From NCBI RefSeq assembly GCF_000407545.1, contig NZ_ASWH01000001.1:2681501-2745500 (forward strand): a DNA stretch of 64,000 nt. The letters run 5' to 3'. The notes under the pieces are model-generated. The model was not told the DNA's origin, searched no databases, and saw only the letters and a list, made by a program, of their open reading frames with translations. The translations under genes were made by a program, and so were the position numbers. The DNA is from Enterococcus gilvus ATCC BAA-350 (GTDB taxonomy: Bacteria > Bacillota > Bacilli > Lactobacillales > Enterococcaceae). Positions 33,792 through 42,973 of this stretch are shown one piece after another (the stretch's first letter is position 1; every line of letters starts with the position of its first letter).

Positions 33792-36215
33792 TTAAATGAC
33801 TCGAGATTGAGGATTTTTTTTCGCTTGACGTTTCTTTTGCCAGCGAATCCGCCATGCAACCAATCGGTCCATGACAAAGGTCAGACCTTTGAATAGCCAA
33901 TAAATTCCGAATGTTAATGGAAGAACAAAAAACAAATTACGGTTCCATAGTTTATCAAATTCAAAGAACTCTCTAAAAAATAAATAGCAGCTTAGATACG
34001 CCGTGCCCAATACTGCAATCAACGCGATCTTCTTCTTGTCCAACGGGAAAGAAACTTTGTATAGGACCAATAATCCTACACACCCCGTCAAGAAGACAGA
34101 CATAGTCGATGTTGCTTGATAGTCTAGATCAAATAATACGTTTGCAACTTGGATGACTATTACCGCACCGACCACGGTCAAGGCGCCGGGTAAAGAGACC
34201 CGCAAAATATTATTTAAAAAATCGCCCTTAATCCGTTCATAGCTTGGCTTCAACGCCAAGAAGAAGGACGGGATGCCTACAGTCAAGGCATTGATTGGTG
34301 TTAATTGGACAGGTTCAAAGGGGTATGGACTTGCAATGATCATAAAAATCACTGCCAGGATCAATGAATAGATTGTCTTTACTAAATACATCGAGGCTAC
34401 ACGTTCGATATTATTGATCACTCGACGCCCTTCATTTAAAACATTCTGCATTCGAGCAAAATCAGAATCCAATAGAATGACATCCGAGGCAGCTCTTGCG
34501 GCACTGCTTCCATTGGCCATCGCTACACCGATATCTGCTTCACGTAACGCCAACACATCGTTCACGCCGTCCCCCGTCATGCAGACTGTATGATGGACCT
34601 TTAACGCTCGAATCAGTGATTGCTTCTGCTTTGGTGTCACTCGGCCAAAGACCGTTGTATTTGCCACTAAAGCTCTATAGTCGATCGGCTCTTCTAAGCT
34701 GGACATATCAATAAATGTCTCTGCATTTTTGATACCTGCTTTCTGGGCAATTTTTGAAACGGTCAATGGATGATCGCCAGAGATGACCTTTAGCTGCACA
34801 TCCTGCTTTGCAAAATAACCAAAGGTGGCTCGCGCGTTCTCTCTTAAATTGTCGGAAATAATCAATGTTGCAAGCAATTGCGGCTCCTGCAAAAGCTCTT
34901 CTTCTAGGAGGCCTGGATAGTTTACTAAAACAAGAACGCGCTGTCCTTCCTCCAAATAAGGGTGAATTTTCTTTTGCAATTCAGGAGACAGATTTTTGAA
35001 TATAAATTCTGGCGCCCCAAACGCAAAACTCCCTTGATCCTTAAACGTTACGCCGCTCCATTTTCGTGCAGAAGAAAATGGCACGATTTTTTCTGCTTGC
35101 CAAGTATCTGCCGCCGGAAAAGCATCCCGCAAGGCTTTCGCTGTCGCATTTTGATCTTTGAGCTGGTTTAATAAATTTCCCATGATTACGCGCAAACGAT
35201 CCTCAGATACATTTTCCAGCAACGCATCCTCAAATTTCAACGTGCCATCCGTGATCGTCCCAGTCTTGTCCAGACAGATAACATCTACTCGTGCCAACGT
35301 TTCAATGGAAGGCAGTGCCTGCACCAATACCTTTTTTCGTGCCAGATTCGCTGCACCAACAGCAAAGGCCACACTCGTCAGTAACATCAGTCCTTCGGGA
35401 ATCATACTGACCAACGCTGCCACCGTTCCTAAAACAGCCTGCTTGATTGACGAGGACGCTTGATATTGACTATAAAACAAGCCCAGTCCTACTGGGATGA
35501 TCACGATCGTCAAAACAGCGATCATGCGATTCAATACCTTCGTCAGTTCAGAATTGTCTGTTTTTTTCGTTTTCGCTTCACTAGTCAATTGTTCCGCAAA
35601 ATTATCTTTTCCAACAGCCGTTCCTTGATAGAAACATTCCCCAGCGGTTACGAAGCTGCCGCTGTACAATTGATCCTGCAACTGTTTTTGGACGCGATCT
35701 GATTCACCGGTCAACAGTGATTCATCGACTTCTACACCCATTCCAGATAACAATTTTCCATCTACTGGGACCTGGTCTCCATTGCGCAGATATAGGATAT
35801 CGCCTAAGACAATCTCCTCCTGATCCACCTGCTGCAGCCGGCCTTCTCTCAAGACGACTGCTTTCGTTTTAGCCAAGACCGATAATTTATCGATCGTATG
35901 TTTTGCTCTTAATTCCTGAATGATTCCGATCAACGTATTAATGATCACGACACCGAAAAACAACGTATTTTTCGGCGATCCCACCAACAGTACAAATACT
36001 GCCAATACAAAGTTTAAAATATTGAAAATATTGATCGTATTTTCTTTGATAATCTCTTTATCAGACTTTAATAAATTTTCTTCCGCTTGATTGACTTGCC
36101 CCTGATCTATTCGTTGCTGAACTTCAGAGTGAGTCAGTCCATTCAAATCTGATGGAATCTCTACATCCTCAAAAGTTTCTTCCACCGTTTGAACGTCAAT
36201 TTTTTTCTTTTTCAT
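33792..36215 (-). CDS. Cation-transporting P-type ATPase (CtpE-like)
   Basis: About 807 residues, P-type ATPase with the phosphorylation motif CLDKTGTITDG, actuator TGES (SLLTGESD), hinge MTGDGVNDVLALREADIGVAM and membrane motif MIPEGLML in helix 4. About ten membrane helices flank these domains. The short N-terminus and the PEGL motif without heavy-metal-binding domains point to a calcium, magnesium or related cation pump of the CtpE group; the ion is not certain. The ATG at 36215 follows GAGGGGATGCC. An inverted repeat overlaps its promoter. Confidence 0.9.
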   Translation of the reverse strand: MKKKKIDVQTVEETFEDVEIPSDLNGLTHSEVQQRIDQGQVNQAEENLLKSDKEIIKENTINIFNILNFVLAVFVLLVGSPKNTLFFGVVIINTLIGIIQELRAKHTIDKLSVLAKTKAVVLREGRLQQVDQEEIVLGDILYLRNGDQVPVDGKLLSGMGVEVDESLLTGESDRVQKQLQDQLYSGSFVTAGECFYQGTAVGKDNFAEQLTSEAKTKKTDNSELTKVLNRMIAVLTIVIIPVGLGLFYSQYQASSSIKQAVLGTVAALVSMIPEGLMLLTSVAFAVGAANLARKKVLVQALPSIETLARVDVICLDKTGTITDGTLKFEDALLENVSEDRLRVIMGNLLNQLKDQNATAKALRDAFPAADTWQAEKIVPFSSARKWSGVTFKDQGSFAFGAPEFIFKNLSPELQKKIHPYLEEGQRVLVLVNYPGLLEEELLQEPQLLATLIISDNLRENARATFGYFAKQDVQLKVISGDHPLTVSKIAQKAGIKNAETFIDMSSLEEPIDYRALVANTTVFGRVTPKQKQSLIRALKVHHTVCMTGDGVNDVLALREADIGVAMANGSSAARAASDVILLDSDFARMQNVLNEGRRVINNIERVASMYLVKTIYSLILAVIFMIIASPYPFEPVQLTPINALTVGIPSFFLALKPSYERIKGDFLNNILRVSLPGALTVVGAVIVIQVANVLFDLDYQATSTMSVFLTGCVGLLVLYKVSFPLDKKKIALIAVLGTAYLSCYLFFREFFEFDKLWNRNLFFVLPLTFGIYWLFKGLTFVMDRLVAWRIRWQKKRQAKKNPQSRVI

Positions 36216-36269
36216 ACGGCATCCCCTCGTCTCCATTTGTCGCACTCTCTCTTTTTTGATTCTAGAACT

Positions 36270-36298
36270 ATCTTAACACGACTTACATTTTTAGTCGG
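36270..36298 (-). promoter_or_regulatory. Promoter and possible operator of the P-type ATPase
   Basis: CCGACT (36293-36298), 17-bp spacer, TAAGAT (36270-36275) on the minus strand. CGACT and AGTCG (36279-36297) form an inverted repeat across the -35 and spacer. Confidence 0.5.
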
Positions 36299-36365
36299 GA
36301 GAAAACATTTTATAAAATATTCTCTTAAACTATCGGGAGCATTTCCTTTTTTTACTTACTTAAGA

Positions 36366-36395
36366 CAAAAAAAGAGCCGCATCATGCAGCCCCGT
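36366..36395 (-). terminator. Terminator of the GNAT gene
   Basis: GCTGCA and TGCGGC around TGA on the minus strand, then CTC and seven T; it overlaps the last codons of the gene. Confidence 0.7.
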
Positions 36396-36897
36396 TCTTT
36401 ATCCTATAAACATCATGTGGCATAGCCACTCCTCGGTAATGCTTAACGATTTCTCCACAACGAACCATGCCGTTTCTTTTCGCCACCTTCTGCGAAGCAC
36501 TATTCGTATCACGAATAATGGAATAAACCTCTTCTGCTTTTATGTGGGTAAACGCATATTCTTTACAAGCCCTCGCCGCTTCGATCGCATAGCCTTTATG
36601 CCAAAACGCCCGTCGGAACAAGTAACCGATCTCTAATACAGGGGTACCTGCAACTTCTTGCCAAGTCAAACCACATTGACCAATCAGTTCACCTGTGTCC
36701 TTCAAGCAGACCGCCCATAAACCAAAGCCATCACGGCGATAGTTGCTTAGTTGTTTATCCAACCAGTTTTGGACCTCTTTATCGTCAAAGGCGCCTTCAT
36801 ATGCATACATCGTTTGTTCATCTTGTAAAATAGCGCTTAGTGCCTCTTTATCTGTCTGTTGCAGCTCACGAAAATAGAGCCGCTCTGTTTCAATCAT
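36382..36897 (-). CDS. GNAT acetyltransferase, RimJ/RimL type
   Basis: A 171-residue N-acetyltransferase of the acetyltransf_3 group. It starts MIETERLYFRELQQTDKEAL and has the acetyl-CoA region AFWHKGYAIEAARACKEYAF and the typical IIRDTNSASQKVAKRNGMV. Substrate unknown; relatives acetylate ribosomal protein N-termini or small amines. Start ATG 36897 follows GGAGGGGAAAGTG. The stretch 36898-37199 upstream holds no gene or convincing signal. Confidence 0.9.
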   Translation of the reverse strand: MIETERLYFRELQQTDKEALSAILQDEQTMYAYEGAFDDKEVQNWLDKQLSNYRRDGFGLWAVCLKDTGELIGQCGLTWQEVAGTPVLEIGYLFRRAFWHKGYAIEAARACKEYAFTHIKAEEVYSIIRDTNSASQKVAKRNGMVRCGEIVKHYRGVAMPHDVYRIKNGAA

Positions 36898-37199
36898 CAC
36901 TTTCCCCTCCTGCTTAGTCTAAAATGACTTTTTTTCCAAGTCCCAGAAAAAAATCGATCATCGTGCAAAACTTGTTCAGCTTGAATATTCCCTGCCTATT
37001 TCTAAAGTAACTTGCACCGTAACAAACTGCGAAAATTAAGACGGATAGTTACCTCAATTTAAAGAATCCTCTTCTAAGAGTACAAAAAAATGAGTGGGTG
37101 TTCACTTCTCAAACGGTCTAATTAAACTTCGTGTTTTATCTGTTAGTGTTAAAGATTTTACCCATCTCACTATTAATAGCCTATAAATGTAGAACTCGC

Positions 37200-37236
37200 A
37201 AAAAAGCGATGCCTTGTAATTTGAGGCACCGCTTTT
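37200..37236 (-). terminator. Terminator of the yhaONM operon
   Basis: AAAGCGGTGCC and GGCATCGCTTT on the minus strand (one G-T) with an 11-nt loop, then a T run, four bases after the yhaM stop. Confidence 0.9.
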
Positions 37237-37240
37237 CCAT

Positions 37241-38185
37241 TTAAATATCTTTTGGAACATAAAAACTGCGGTTATCCATTCCAAAAATGCGTTCTGTGTA
37301 CATTCCTGGTTCTGCATTTTTCACCGCACTAGACATCATTTGCATTGACGCATCGATATTATCGATTTGATGCAGGATCTCTGCTTCCATGATTCGTGGA
37401 CGGACAGGCGATCCATATTCTAATAACCCATGATGGGACAAGACCATATGACGCAGGACAACGATGTCTTCATCTGCATCATTGATTTTCAGTTCAGCGC
37501 AGGCTTTAGTGATCTCTTCATCCACTAAAACGAGGTGGCCTACTAGGTTTCCTACGACTGTATATTCGGTAGAAGACGGACCCGTCAATTCAATTACTTT
37601 GCCTAAATCGTGAATAATGATTCCTGCATAAAGTAACGAGTTGTTTATCTGAGGGTACTCCTTCGCGATCGCTTTTCCTAGATGAAGCATGGTTAACGTG
37701 TGAAAGGCTAATCCACCTGCAAACGCATGATGATTGCGTTTTGCCGCTGGAAACTCAAAAAATTCTTTTTGATATTTATTTAATAGGAAGCGCACGATAC
37801 GATTCCAATGCGCATTAGTGATCTCAAAGAGCGTTTTGTTGAATTCTTCTTCCATATCTTCACGCTTGATTGGCGCACGTTCCATATACAGTGCCGGATC
37901 ATTTGGTTCATCCGTCTTCGTTGTACGTAGATGAATGATCTTGACCTGCGGATTGCCTTGATACATTTCTCGTTTGCCGTTCAATAACACGACCTGTCCA
38001 GCTTTATAGCGTTTGATCTCTTCTTCAGATGCGTCCCAAAATTTTCCATCGACCGTCCCAGAAGTATCTTGAAAAGTAAACGCGATAAATTTTTTCCCAT
38101 TTTTGGCTAAGCGGACATCTGCATTCTTGATCAACACATACATTTCAAACTGCTCATCGACCGTTAATTCTTTGATTTTTTTCAT
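37241..38185 (-). CDS. yhaM: 3'-5' exoribonuclease YhaM
   Basis: A 314-residue exonuclease acting on RNA and single-stranded DNA. An N-terminal OB fold (about residues 10-95) is followed by an HD metal-dependent domain with HHAFAGGLAFHTLTMLHLG, IIIHDLGKVIEL and VVLRHMVLSHHGLLEYGSPVRP. It overlaps the yhaN stop by 4 bases, giving the yhaO-yhaN-yhaM order known from Bacillus subtilis. Confidence 0.95.
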   Translation of the reverse strand: MKKIKELTVDEQFEMYVLIKNADVRLAKNGKKFIAFTFQDTSGTVDGKFWDASEEEIKRYKAGQVVLLNGKREMYQGNPQVKIIHLRTTKTDEPNDPALYMERAPIKREDMEEEFNKTLFEITNAHWNRIVRFLLNKYQKEFFEFPAAKRNHHAFAGGLAFHTLTMLHLGKAIAKEYPQINNSLLYAGIIIHDLGKVIELTGPSSTEYTVVGNLVGHLVLVDEEITKACAELKINDADEDIVVLRHMVLSHHGLLEYGSPVRPRIMEAEILHQIDNIDASMQMMSSAVKNAEPGMYTERIFGMDNRSFYVPKDI

Positions 38186-40812
38186 CGTTGGACTCCCTTC
38201 AATTCCCAGATTGGCTGGTGAAGCTCTTGGTAATAGCTTACCATTTCTTGATCAGATGACAAACAAATGACTTGATAATTTTGGCTAAATTGCTGTAATA
38301 ATTTGGCAAACTGATACTTCCGCTGATGGTCGTAATGCAGCCAGCCATCATCAATAATTACTGGGCATAATGGGTATTGCTGCTGCAAAGCAACGTACGC
38401 AAAGCGAAAGGCCATCATAACCTGATCCTTAGTCCCCGTTGAAAGATTATAGAGGCTCAACTCGTCGACGGTCAACAGTCCTTCAGAAAAATCCAACCGG
38501 CTATGGGCATTGTTCGTCAATTCTCGAAAATAACTCGTTGCCTGTTTTAATAATTCAGGTAATTGCTGTTCGGATAGTTCTGTCGCAATGTCCTGCAGCA
38601 ATTGATTTTCCAGCTTTGCTACTGCATAATCCGTCGTCAATTTTTCTACCAGCGCACGTTGCTGACTCTCTTTTTGATAAAGACTATCTAACGTGCCATC
38701 CGCCTGCATTTGCTGAATCTGCAAACGAGAGCGTTGCTCCTGCTCCTGTAGTTGTTGCAACAGTGCTTCTCCTTCTTGAAGCTCCTGTTTTAGGGTACGC
38801 AGAGATTCCTCGATTTTTGCAAGCGTCGTTTCATTTTTAAACAGCGGTAAGATCGTTTCGGTTAATTCACCTAAACGTGCTTGCTTTTGAAGCAATTCCG
38901 ATTCCCGTTGTAAAAAGGCAGGAATTTCTGATGGATAAGCGATTCGTAGCTGTTGCAATACCGGTTGCTGTTGTTCTAAAAGCTGTTGCTGCTGCTTTTG
39001 CGCCTCATGGATCCGTTGCTGTAAAACGGTATTCTCTTGGTAGGTCTGAGCAAAGCGAATCTGTTCCATCTCTTTAGCAAATTGCTCCAGCGTTGTCATT
39101 TTTTCTGATAGATTCTTTTCATGCAGCGGCAGCCAATCTGCTAAAAATTCAAACTGCTGCTCATACTGCATCAATTGTTGACGCAATACCGATTGTCGTT
39201 GCTGCAATTCTTTATTTGACTTCAGTAAAGACAAATAGTTCAAGGCACGTTGATTTTCTTGTATCAGTGAAAATTCATTCTCAACACTAGACAGATTTCT
39301 TTGCAGCACCTCCGTTTGAAGCTTTTCTGAAAGACGCTGTACTTTTTGTTGTCCTTTAGCTGCTTTTTCGGTCATTTCTGCTACTTGACCTTCATAAATG
39401 TCTAATTGGCCCAGCTTCTCCTGCCAAGTATCCTTATTGGCTGGTTTACTTTGCCGCATCACGCCTAGGATTCCGCAGACTACAGCGGCGATCATCAAAA
39501 GATAGCGAAATGGTGCTGGGACAAAGAATGCTATCAGTACAGTAACGCCTGCGGCGAGAAAGAACCATGGCGGATTTTTCTTTTTATTAAACAGCTCCGG
39601 ATGTTTTTGTTCGTAGTCATTAAGACTAGCCTCCGCTTGATCCCGCTGTTCTTTGACCAAACGTAATCGAATGCGTTGTTCTTCTACTACCTTTTGCTGG
39701 GTCTGAAGCGGCTCGAAAAGCTGCTGGATCGCTTGCTCATCGGCAAAGGGGCGCGGCAAATTCTGCTGCCAATTTACCGGAGCATCATCTGTTTGAGCTA
39801 GTTTGATCGCCAGTCGCTGTTCTTCATCCAGCATTCGAGTGATCGTGACTTTTTCATCCAGCAATTGCTGGATGCGTTGTTCATTTTCTAAATAGAAATA
39901 ATAGCGCGCAGACTCTTGGTTCCCACTGTACTTCTGTAGAGCAGCGTGCAGCTTTTCCTGTTCTTTCATTAATTGCTGATAATCTTGATAGAAGTCTTGC
40001 AGCTGCGCCCGCTCTTCTTCGGTCGCCAATGCGTGCAGATCCAATTGCTGCAACTCTAAAAATTCTGCGTAACCTGACCAGTTCATACGCTGCTGCTCGA
40101 GACCTAACTGACTTTCTTGCAGCTTTCGATTGCTTGCTGCTTGCTGGCTGACGCTTCGCTTCTCGTCCTCTGCTTGGCGAACAAGCTGCTGAAAACCGAG
40201 TTCTTGCGCTTCCTTCTCTTTGATCTTTTGTTTCAATTCTTGATACTGCTGCAACGCTTGATTCAACGGCTGCTTTCTTCCTCGAGGACGATAGATTGTT
40301 TCGTAGTTATTTTTTAGCTTCATCCGTTGCTCAAATAATTCATTGCTGCCAGACAACCCCATTGAAATCAATGCCTCATGAAGATTTTCTTCACTCAGAG
40401 TCTCTAACTGCTGAAGTTGTTCCTGCTGAAAGGTAAAGACTTGGCGAAACAACTGCTGATTTAACGGATAAAGAATCTTTTCTAGAAATTCATCATCGCC
40501 TTGCTGCCCATCCTCCAACCAGACCTTCGCTTTGCCTTTATTTTTGGCTTTGTATCGCTCGACCGTTACCGATCCATAGGTTGGATGAACAATCAGCAAG
40601 CGCCCACCAAAACCGCTACCGTCATTTGGCGTATAGTCTTGGCCCTTTTTTCGTTTTGCAGGAAAGCCAAATAGAATCGCTTGAATAAACTGATACAGTG
40701 TTGATTTTCCGGCTTCATTTAGGCCATAGACCAATTGATTTTTCGCTTCGAACAGGAACGACTGCTGACGCCATTTGCCAAAACTTGTGATCTCTGCTTT
40801 TTTAATCCACAT
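38182..40812 (-). CDS. yhaN: SbcC/Rad50-like ATPase YhaN
   Basis: An 876-residue SMC-like AAA protein. The N-terminal Walker A is YGLNEAGKSTLYQF (about residue 35); long glutamine-rich coiled coils follow (about 170-410 and 460-740), interrupted by two membrane-like hydrophobic stretches around 414-450 (PPWFFLAAGVTVLIAFFVP and RYLLMIAAVVCGILGV). The C-terminus has the signature LYNLSTGTKDQVMMAFRFA and Walker B PVIIDDGWLHYD. With YhaO it is expected to form an Rad50-Mre11-like complex. The membrane segment is normal for this branch and distinguishes it from cytosolic SbcC. Confidence 0.92.
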   Translation of the reverse strand: MWIKKAEITSFGKWRQQSFLFEAKNQLVYGLNEAGKSTLYQFIQAILFGFPAKRKKGQDYTPNDGSGFGGRLLIVHPTYGSVTVERYKAKNKGKAKVWLEDGQQGDDEFLEKILYPLNQQLFRQVFTFQQEQLQQLETLSEENLHEALISMGLSGSNELFEQRMKLKNNYETIYRPRGRKQPLNQALQQYQELKQKIKEKEAQELGFQQLVRQAEDEKRSVSQQAASNRKLQESQLGLEQQRMNWSGYAEFLELQQLDLHALATEEERAQLQDFYQDYQQLMKEQEKLHAALQKYSGNQESARYYFYLENEQRIQQLLDEKVTITRMLDEEQRLAIKLAQTDDAPVNWQQNLPRPFADEQAIQQLFEPLQTQQKVVEEQRIRLRLVKEQRDQAEASLNDYEQKHPELFNKKKNPPWFFLAAGVTVLIAFFVPAPFRYLLMIAAVVCGILGVMRQSKPANKDTWQEKLGQLDIYEGQVAEMTEKAAKGQQKVQRLSEKLQTEVLQRNLSSVENEFSLIQENQRALNYLSLLKSNKELQQRQSVLRQQLMQYEQQFEFLADWLPLHEKNLSEKMTTLEQFAKEMEQIRFAQTYQENTVLQQRIHEAQKQQQQLLEQQQPVLQQLRIAYPSEIPAFLQRESELLQKQARLGELTETILPLFKNETTLAKIEESLRTLKQELQEGEALLQQLQEQEQRSRLQIQQMQADGTLDSLYQKESQQRALVEKLTTDYAVAKLENQLLQDIATELSEQQLPELLKQATSYFRELTNNAHSRLDFSEGLLTVDELSLYNLSTGTKDQVMMAFRFAYVALQQQYPLCPVIIDDGWLHYDHQRKYQFAKLLQQFSQNYQVICLSSDQEMVSYYQELHQPIWELKGVQR

Positions 40813-41983
40813 CGGCGTCCCTCCTAAATCGATAATTCTTTGTCATTCTTTCATTTAACATTGCCAACGTCGTTGATTTAAATGCTTGATCCATTAAATA
40901 ATGTACTTGCGGATGTTGTTCCAAATCACTTAGTAATTCATTAAAAATATCAGGCGCTTGATACGTCGCGATCAACTGTTCTACCAACTGTTGATCCACG
41001 GCAAGATACGGTCTTTCCGTCGGCCGTTCTGCTAACGTTACTTGCCATAGGAAAATAGTTTGAGGCACTTCTTCTTGTAACGCCTCTGCCAGCTCACCTG
41101 ACGCCACTTGATAAGCCAATTCCTCACCCAAGTTTTCTGTATCCTTGAACTCCAGATGTATTAACGTGGGCAAATCCGCTGTAAGCTCTCGTATCAAAGG
41201 AAAGAGTTCGCGTGGCTGACGCACGCTAGCTAGGGAAAGCGTCCGTTTTTCCCAACGAATCGCTTCAACTGAAACGTTTCTCGGAATCAGTTGATTGCCT
41301 TGGCTTTCCACCACCGTTACACCTGCCAGATTTGTTTCCTTTTGCGTGTGTCCCTGAGGTGTTCCCGGATAAACCACATAAGGCTGCTGCAATAAAACTT
41401 GCGGCACATGGATATGTCCCAATGCCCAATAATCATAACCCTTTGTTGCTAATTCGGTTAGCTGAAAGGGCGCATAAGGCATCTGACCACCATGATACAT
41501 CCCGATTTGAAAATCAACCGCCTCTTTGTGAGGAAATTGTTCGATCATCGCGTCACTGATCGTGGAATGCTGATAACTAAAACTCGTAATAGCAACAGTC
41601 TCCCCCATCGTTGTCACAAATTTTTTCGTTTCCACCTGTTCATTGTCGAATAACTGAATCGTCTCTGGAAAATCAAACCAATAACGTTCTGCTTGATAAA
41701 AATCATGATTTCCAAAATTCATGAAGACTGGAATTTTCGCTTCATCCAAGCGCGCCATCTCTTGAAAGAAATAACGTTGAGTTTTTAAGGTAGGACGATT
41801 TTGATGGAACGTATCGCCAGCGAACAAAATGAAATCAACAGCTTCTGTAATTGCTGTATCTACGATATTTTCCAGCATTTTTTTGTTCGCTGTCACAAGG
41901 TTTTCTTGAAAGTATTCTGGTATCGTCGTCAGACCTTCAAATGAGCGATCCAGATGCAAATCAGCTGCATGTAAAAATTTCAT
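40802..41983 (-). CDS. yhaO: SbcD/Mre11-like DNA repair exonuclease YhaO
   Basis: A 393-residue metallophosphoesterase. Metal-binding motifs are visible in order: FLHAADLHLDRSF, FILFAGDTFHQNRPT, VFMNFGNHDFYQAE and YWALGHIHVPQVL. The C-terminal half probably binds YhaN. The ATG at 41983 has GGGGGAG upstream. It overlaps yhaN by 11 bases, so synthesis of the nuclease and the ATPase is coupled. Confidence 0.94.
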   Translation of the reverse strand: MKFLHAADLHLDRSFEGLTTIPEYFQENLVTANKKMLENIVDTAITEAVDFILFAGDTFHQNRPTLKTQRYFFQEMARLDEAKIPVFMNFGNHDFYQAERYWFDFPETIQLFDNEQVETKKFVTTMGETVAITSFSYQHSTISDAMIEQFPHKEAVDFQIGMYHGGQMPYAPFQLTELATKGYDYWALGHIHVPQVLLQQPYVVYPGTPQGHTQKETNLAGVTVVESQGNQLIPRNVSVEAIRWEKRTLSLASVRQPRELFPLIRELTADLPTLIHLEFKDTENLGEELAYQVASGELAEALQEEVPQTIFLWQVTLAERPTERPYLAVDQQLVEQLIATYQAPDIFNELLSDLEQHPQVHYLMDQAFKSTTLAMLNERMTKNYRFRRDADVD

Positions 41984-42152
41984 TTTTTCTCCCCCTATCA
42001 GTAAAGGCAACGGATTTATTTTATTTAATGAAAAATAGGCAGTTGCTCAATCCTGTATATTTTACCATAAAAAAACGAAAATTTGTTCGCCTTCCACGGA
42101 TATGCTTAAGGTTTCCTTCAAGAAAAGCTATACAAGAAAAGAAAGCTATAGC

Positions 42153-42184
42153 ATTATGACCATATAACTCAAAATGGTCATAAT
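42153..42184. promoter_or_regulatory. Operator-like inverted repeat upstream of the ABC genes
   Basis: ATTATGACCAT and ATGGTCATAAT are exact complements (11 bp) with a 10-bp centre. It lies 84 bases before the ABC gene, and the right arm includes a CATAAT box. This is a plausible site for the TetR regulator encoded at the end of the cluster. The rest of 42011-42267 is AT-rich with a related half-site TTATGAC at 42219. Confidence 0.6.
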
Positions 42185-42267
42185 ACTCAAAAGTAAACGA
42201 TTCTTTTTTTACGTACATTATGACTAATAATTACTATTCGGTCAAAATAAAGAATGGAGGCGTTTTA

Positions 42268-42973
42268 ATGAATACTTTCCAAATTGAAAAGCTATCTAAA
42301 GTTTACGGCGCTAAAGAATCAAAAGTTATCGCACTGGATGAGATTACTCTGGATATCCCTAAGAATCGCTTTATTGTAATTTTGGGTGAGAGTGGCTCAG
42401 GAAAATCGACCCTCTTGAATATGATCGGCTGCATGGACAAGCCGAGCTCAGGAACTATTCTGTTTGAAGGACAAGATCTCACTGGACTTTCCAAAGCTCA
42501 AATGACTGAATTCCGAAAAAATAAAATTGGCTTTGTTTTTCAAAGCTACAATTTATTGCCTGATTTAAGTGCCTTAGAAAATGTAGAATTTTCTACAGAG
42601 CTAGTCAGTAAAAACAGACAAGACGCTGAAGAAGCATTGACAGCTTGTCGGTCTAAAAGACCGAATCACTCACTTTCCGGGGGAGCTTTCGGGCGGTGAA
42701 CAGCAACGTGTCTCCATCGCTCGGGCCATTGCTAAAAAGCCGGAGATTTTATTATGTGATGAACCAACCGGTGCACTAGATTTTGAAACGGGGATCACTA
42801 TTTTAGGTGTTTTAAAGGACATTCAAACTGCTACTGAAAATACCGTTATCTTTATTACTCACAATAAAGAGATCGCAAAAATCGCCGATACGGTCATCCG
42901 ACTTCGAAGCGGGAAAATTTTATCTATTGAAGAAAATGACTCCCCGCTGTCCCCTATGGAGGTGGAATGGTAA
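42268..42973 (+). pseudogene. ABC transporter ATPase, frameshifted
   Basis: LolD/MacB-type ATPase coding sequence of 706 bases. Reading frame 1 runs from MNTFQIEKLSKVYG through Walker A LGESGSGKSTLLNM and Q-loop VFQSYNLLPD, then breaks near 42645. Removing one T from AGCTTGTCGG restores [20 protein letters not shown], Walker [13 protein letters not shown] and H-loop FITHNKE, ending at the TAA at 42971; the corrected protein has 234 residues, a normal length. In the given sequence the ABC signature, Walker B and H-loop are lost. It may be an inactivating mutation or a sequencing error. The start follows GGAGG. It is coupled to the permease by overlapping ends. Confidence 0.9.

Noticed and set aside
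37010..37035. A third copy of the intergenic repeat
   Set aside because: Only AAACTGCGAAAA matches the reverse complement of the module; the remainder diverges and there is no second module nearby.
37102..37317. A 71-codon minus-strand ORF at the end of yhaM
   Set aside because: It overlaps yhaM and runs through its terminator; composition is that of an out-of-frame shadow.
42640..42650. Programmed frameshift in the ABC ATPase gene
   Set aside because: There is no slippery run, stimulatory stem or internal ribosome site near AGCTTGTCGG; a plain insertion or sequencing error explains it better.
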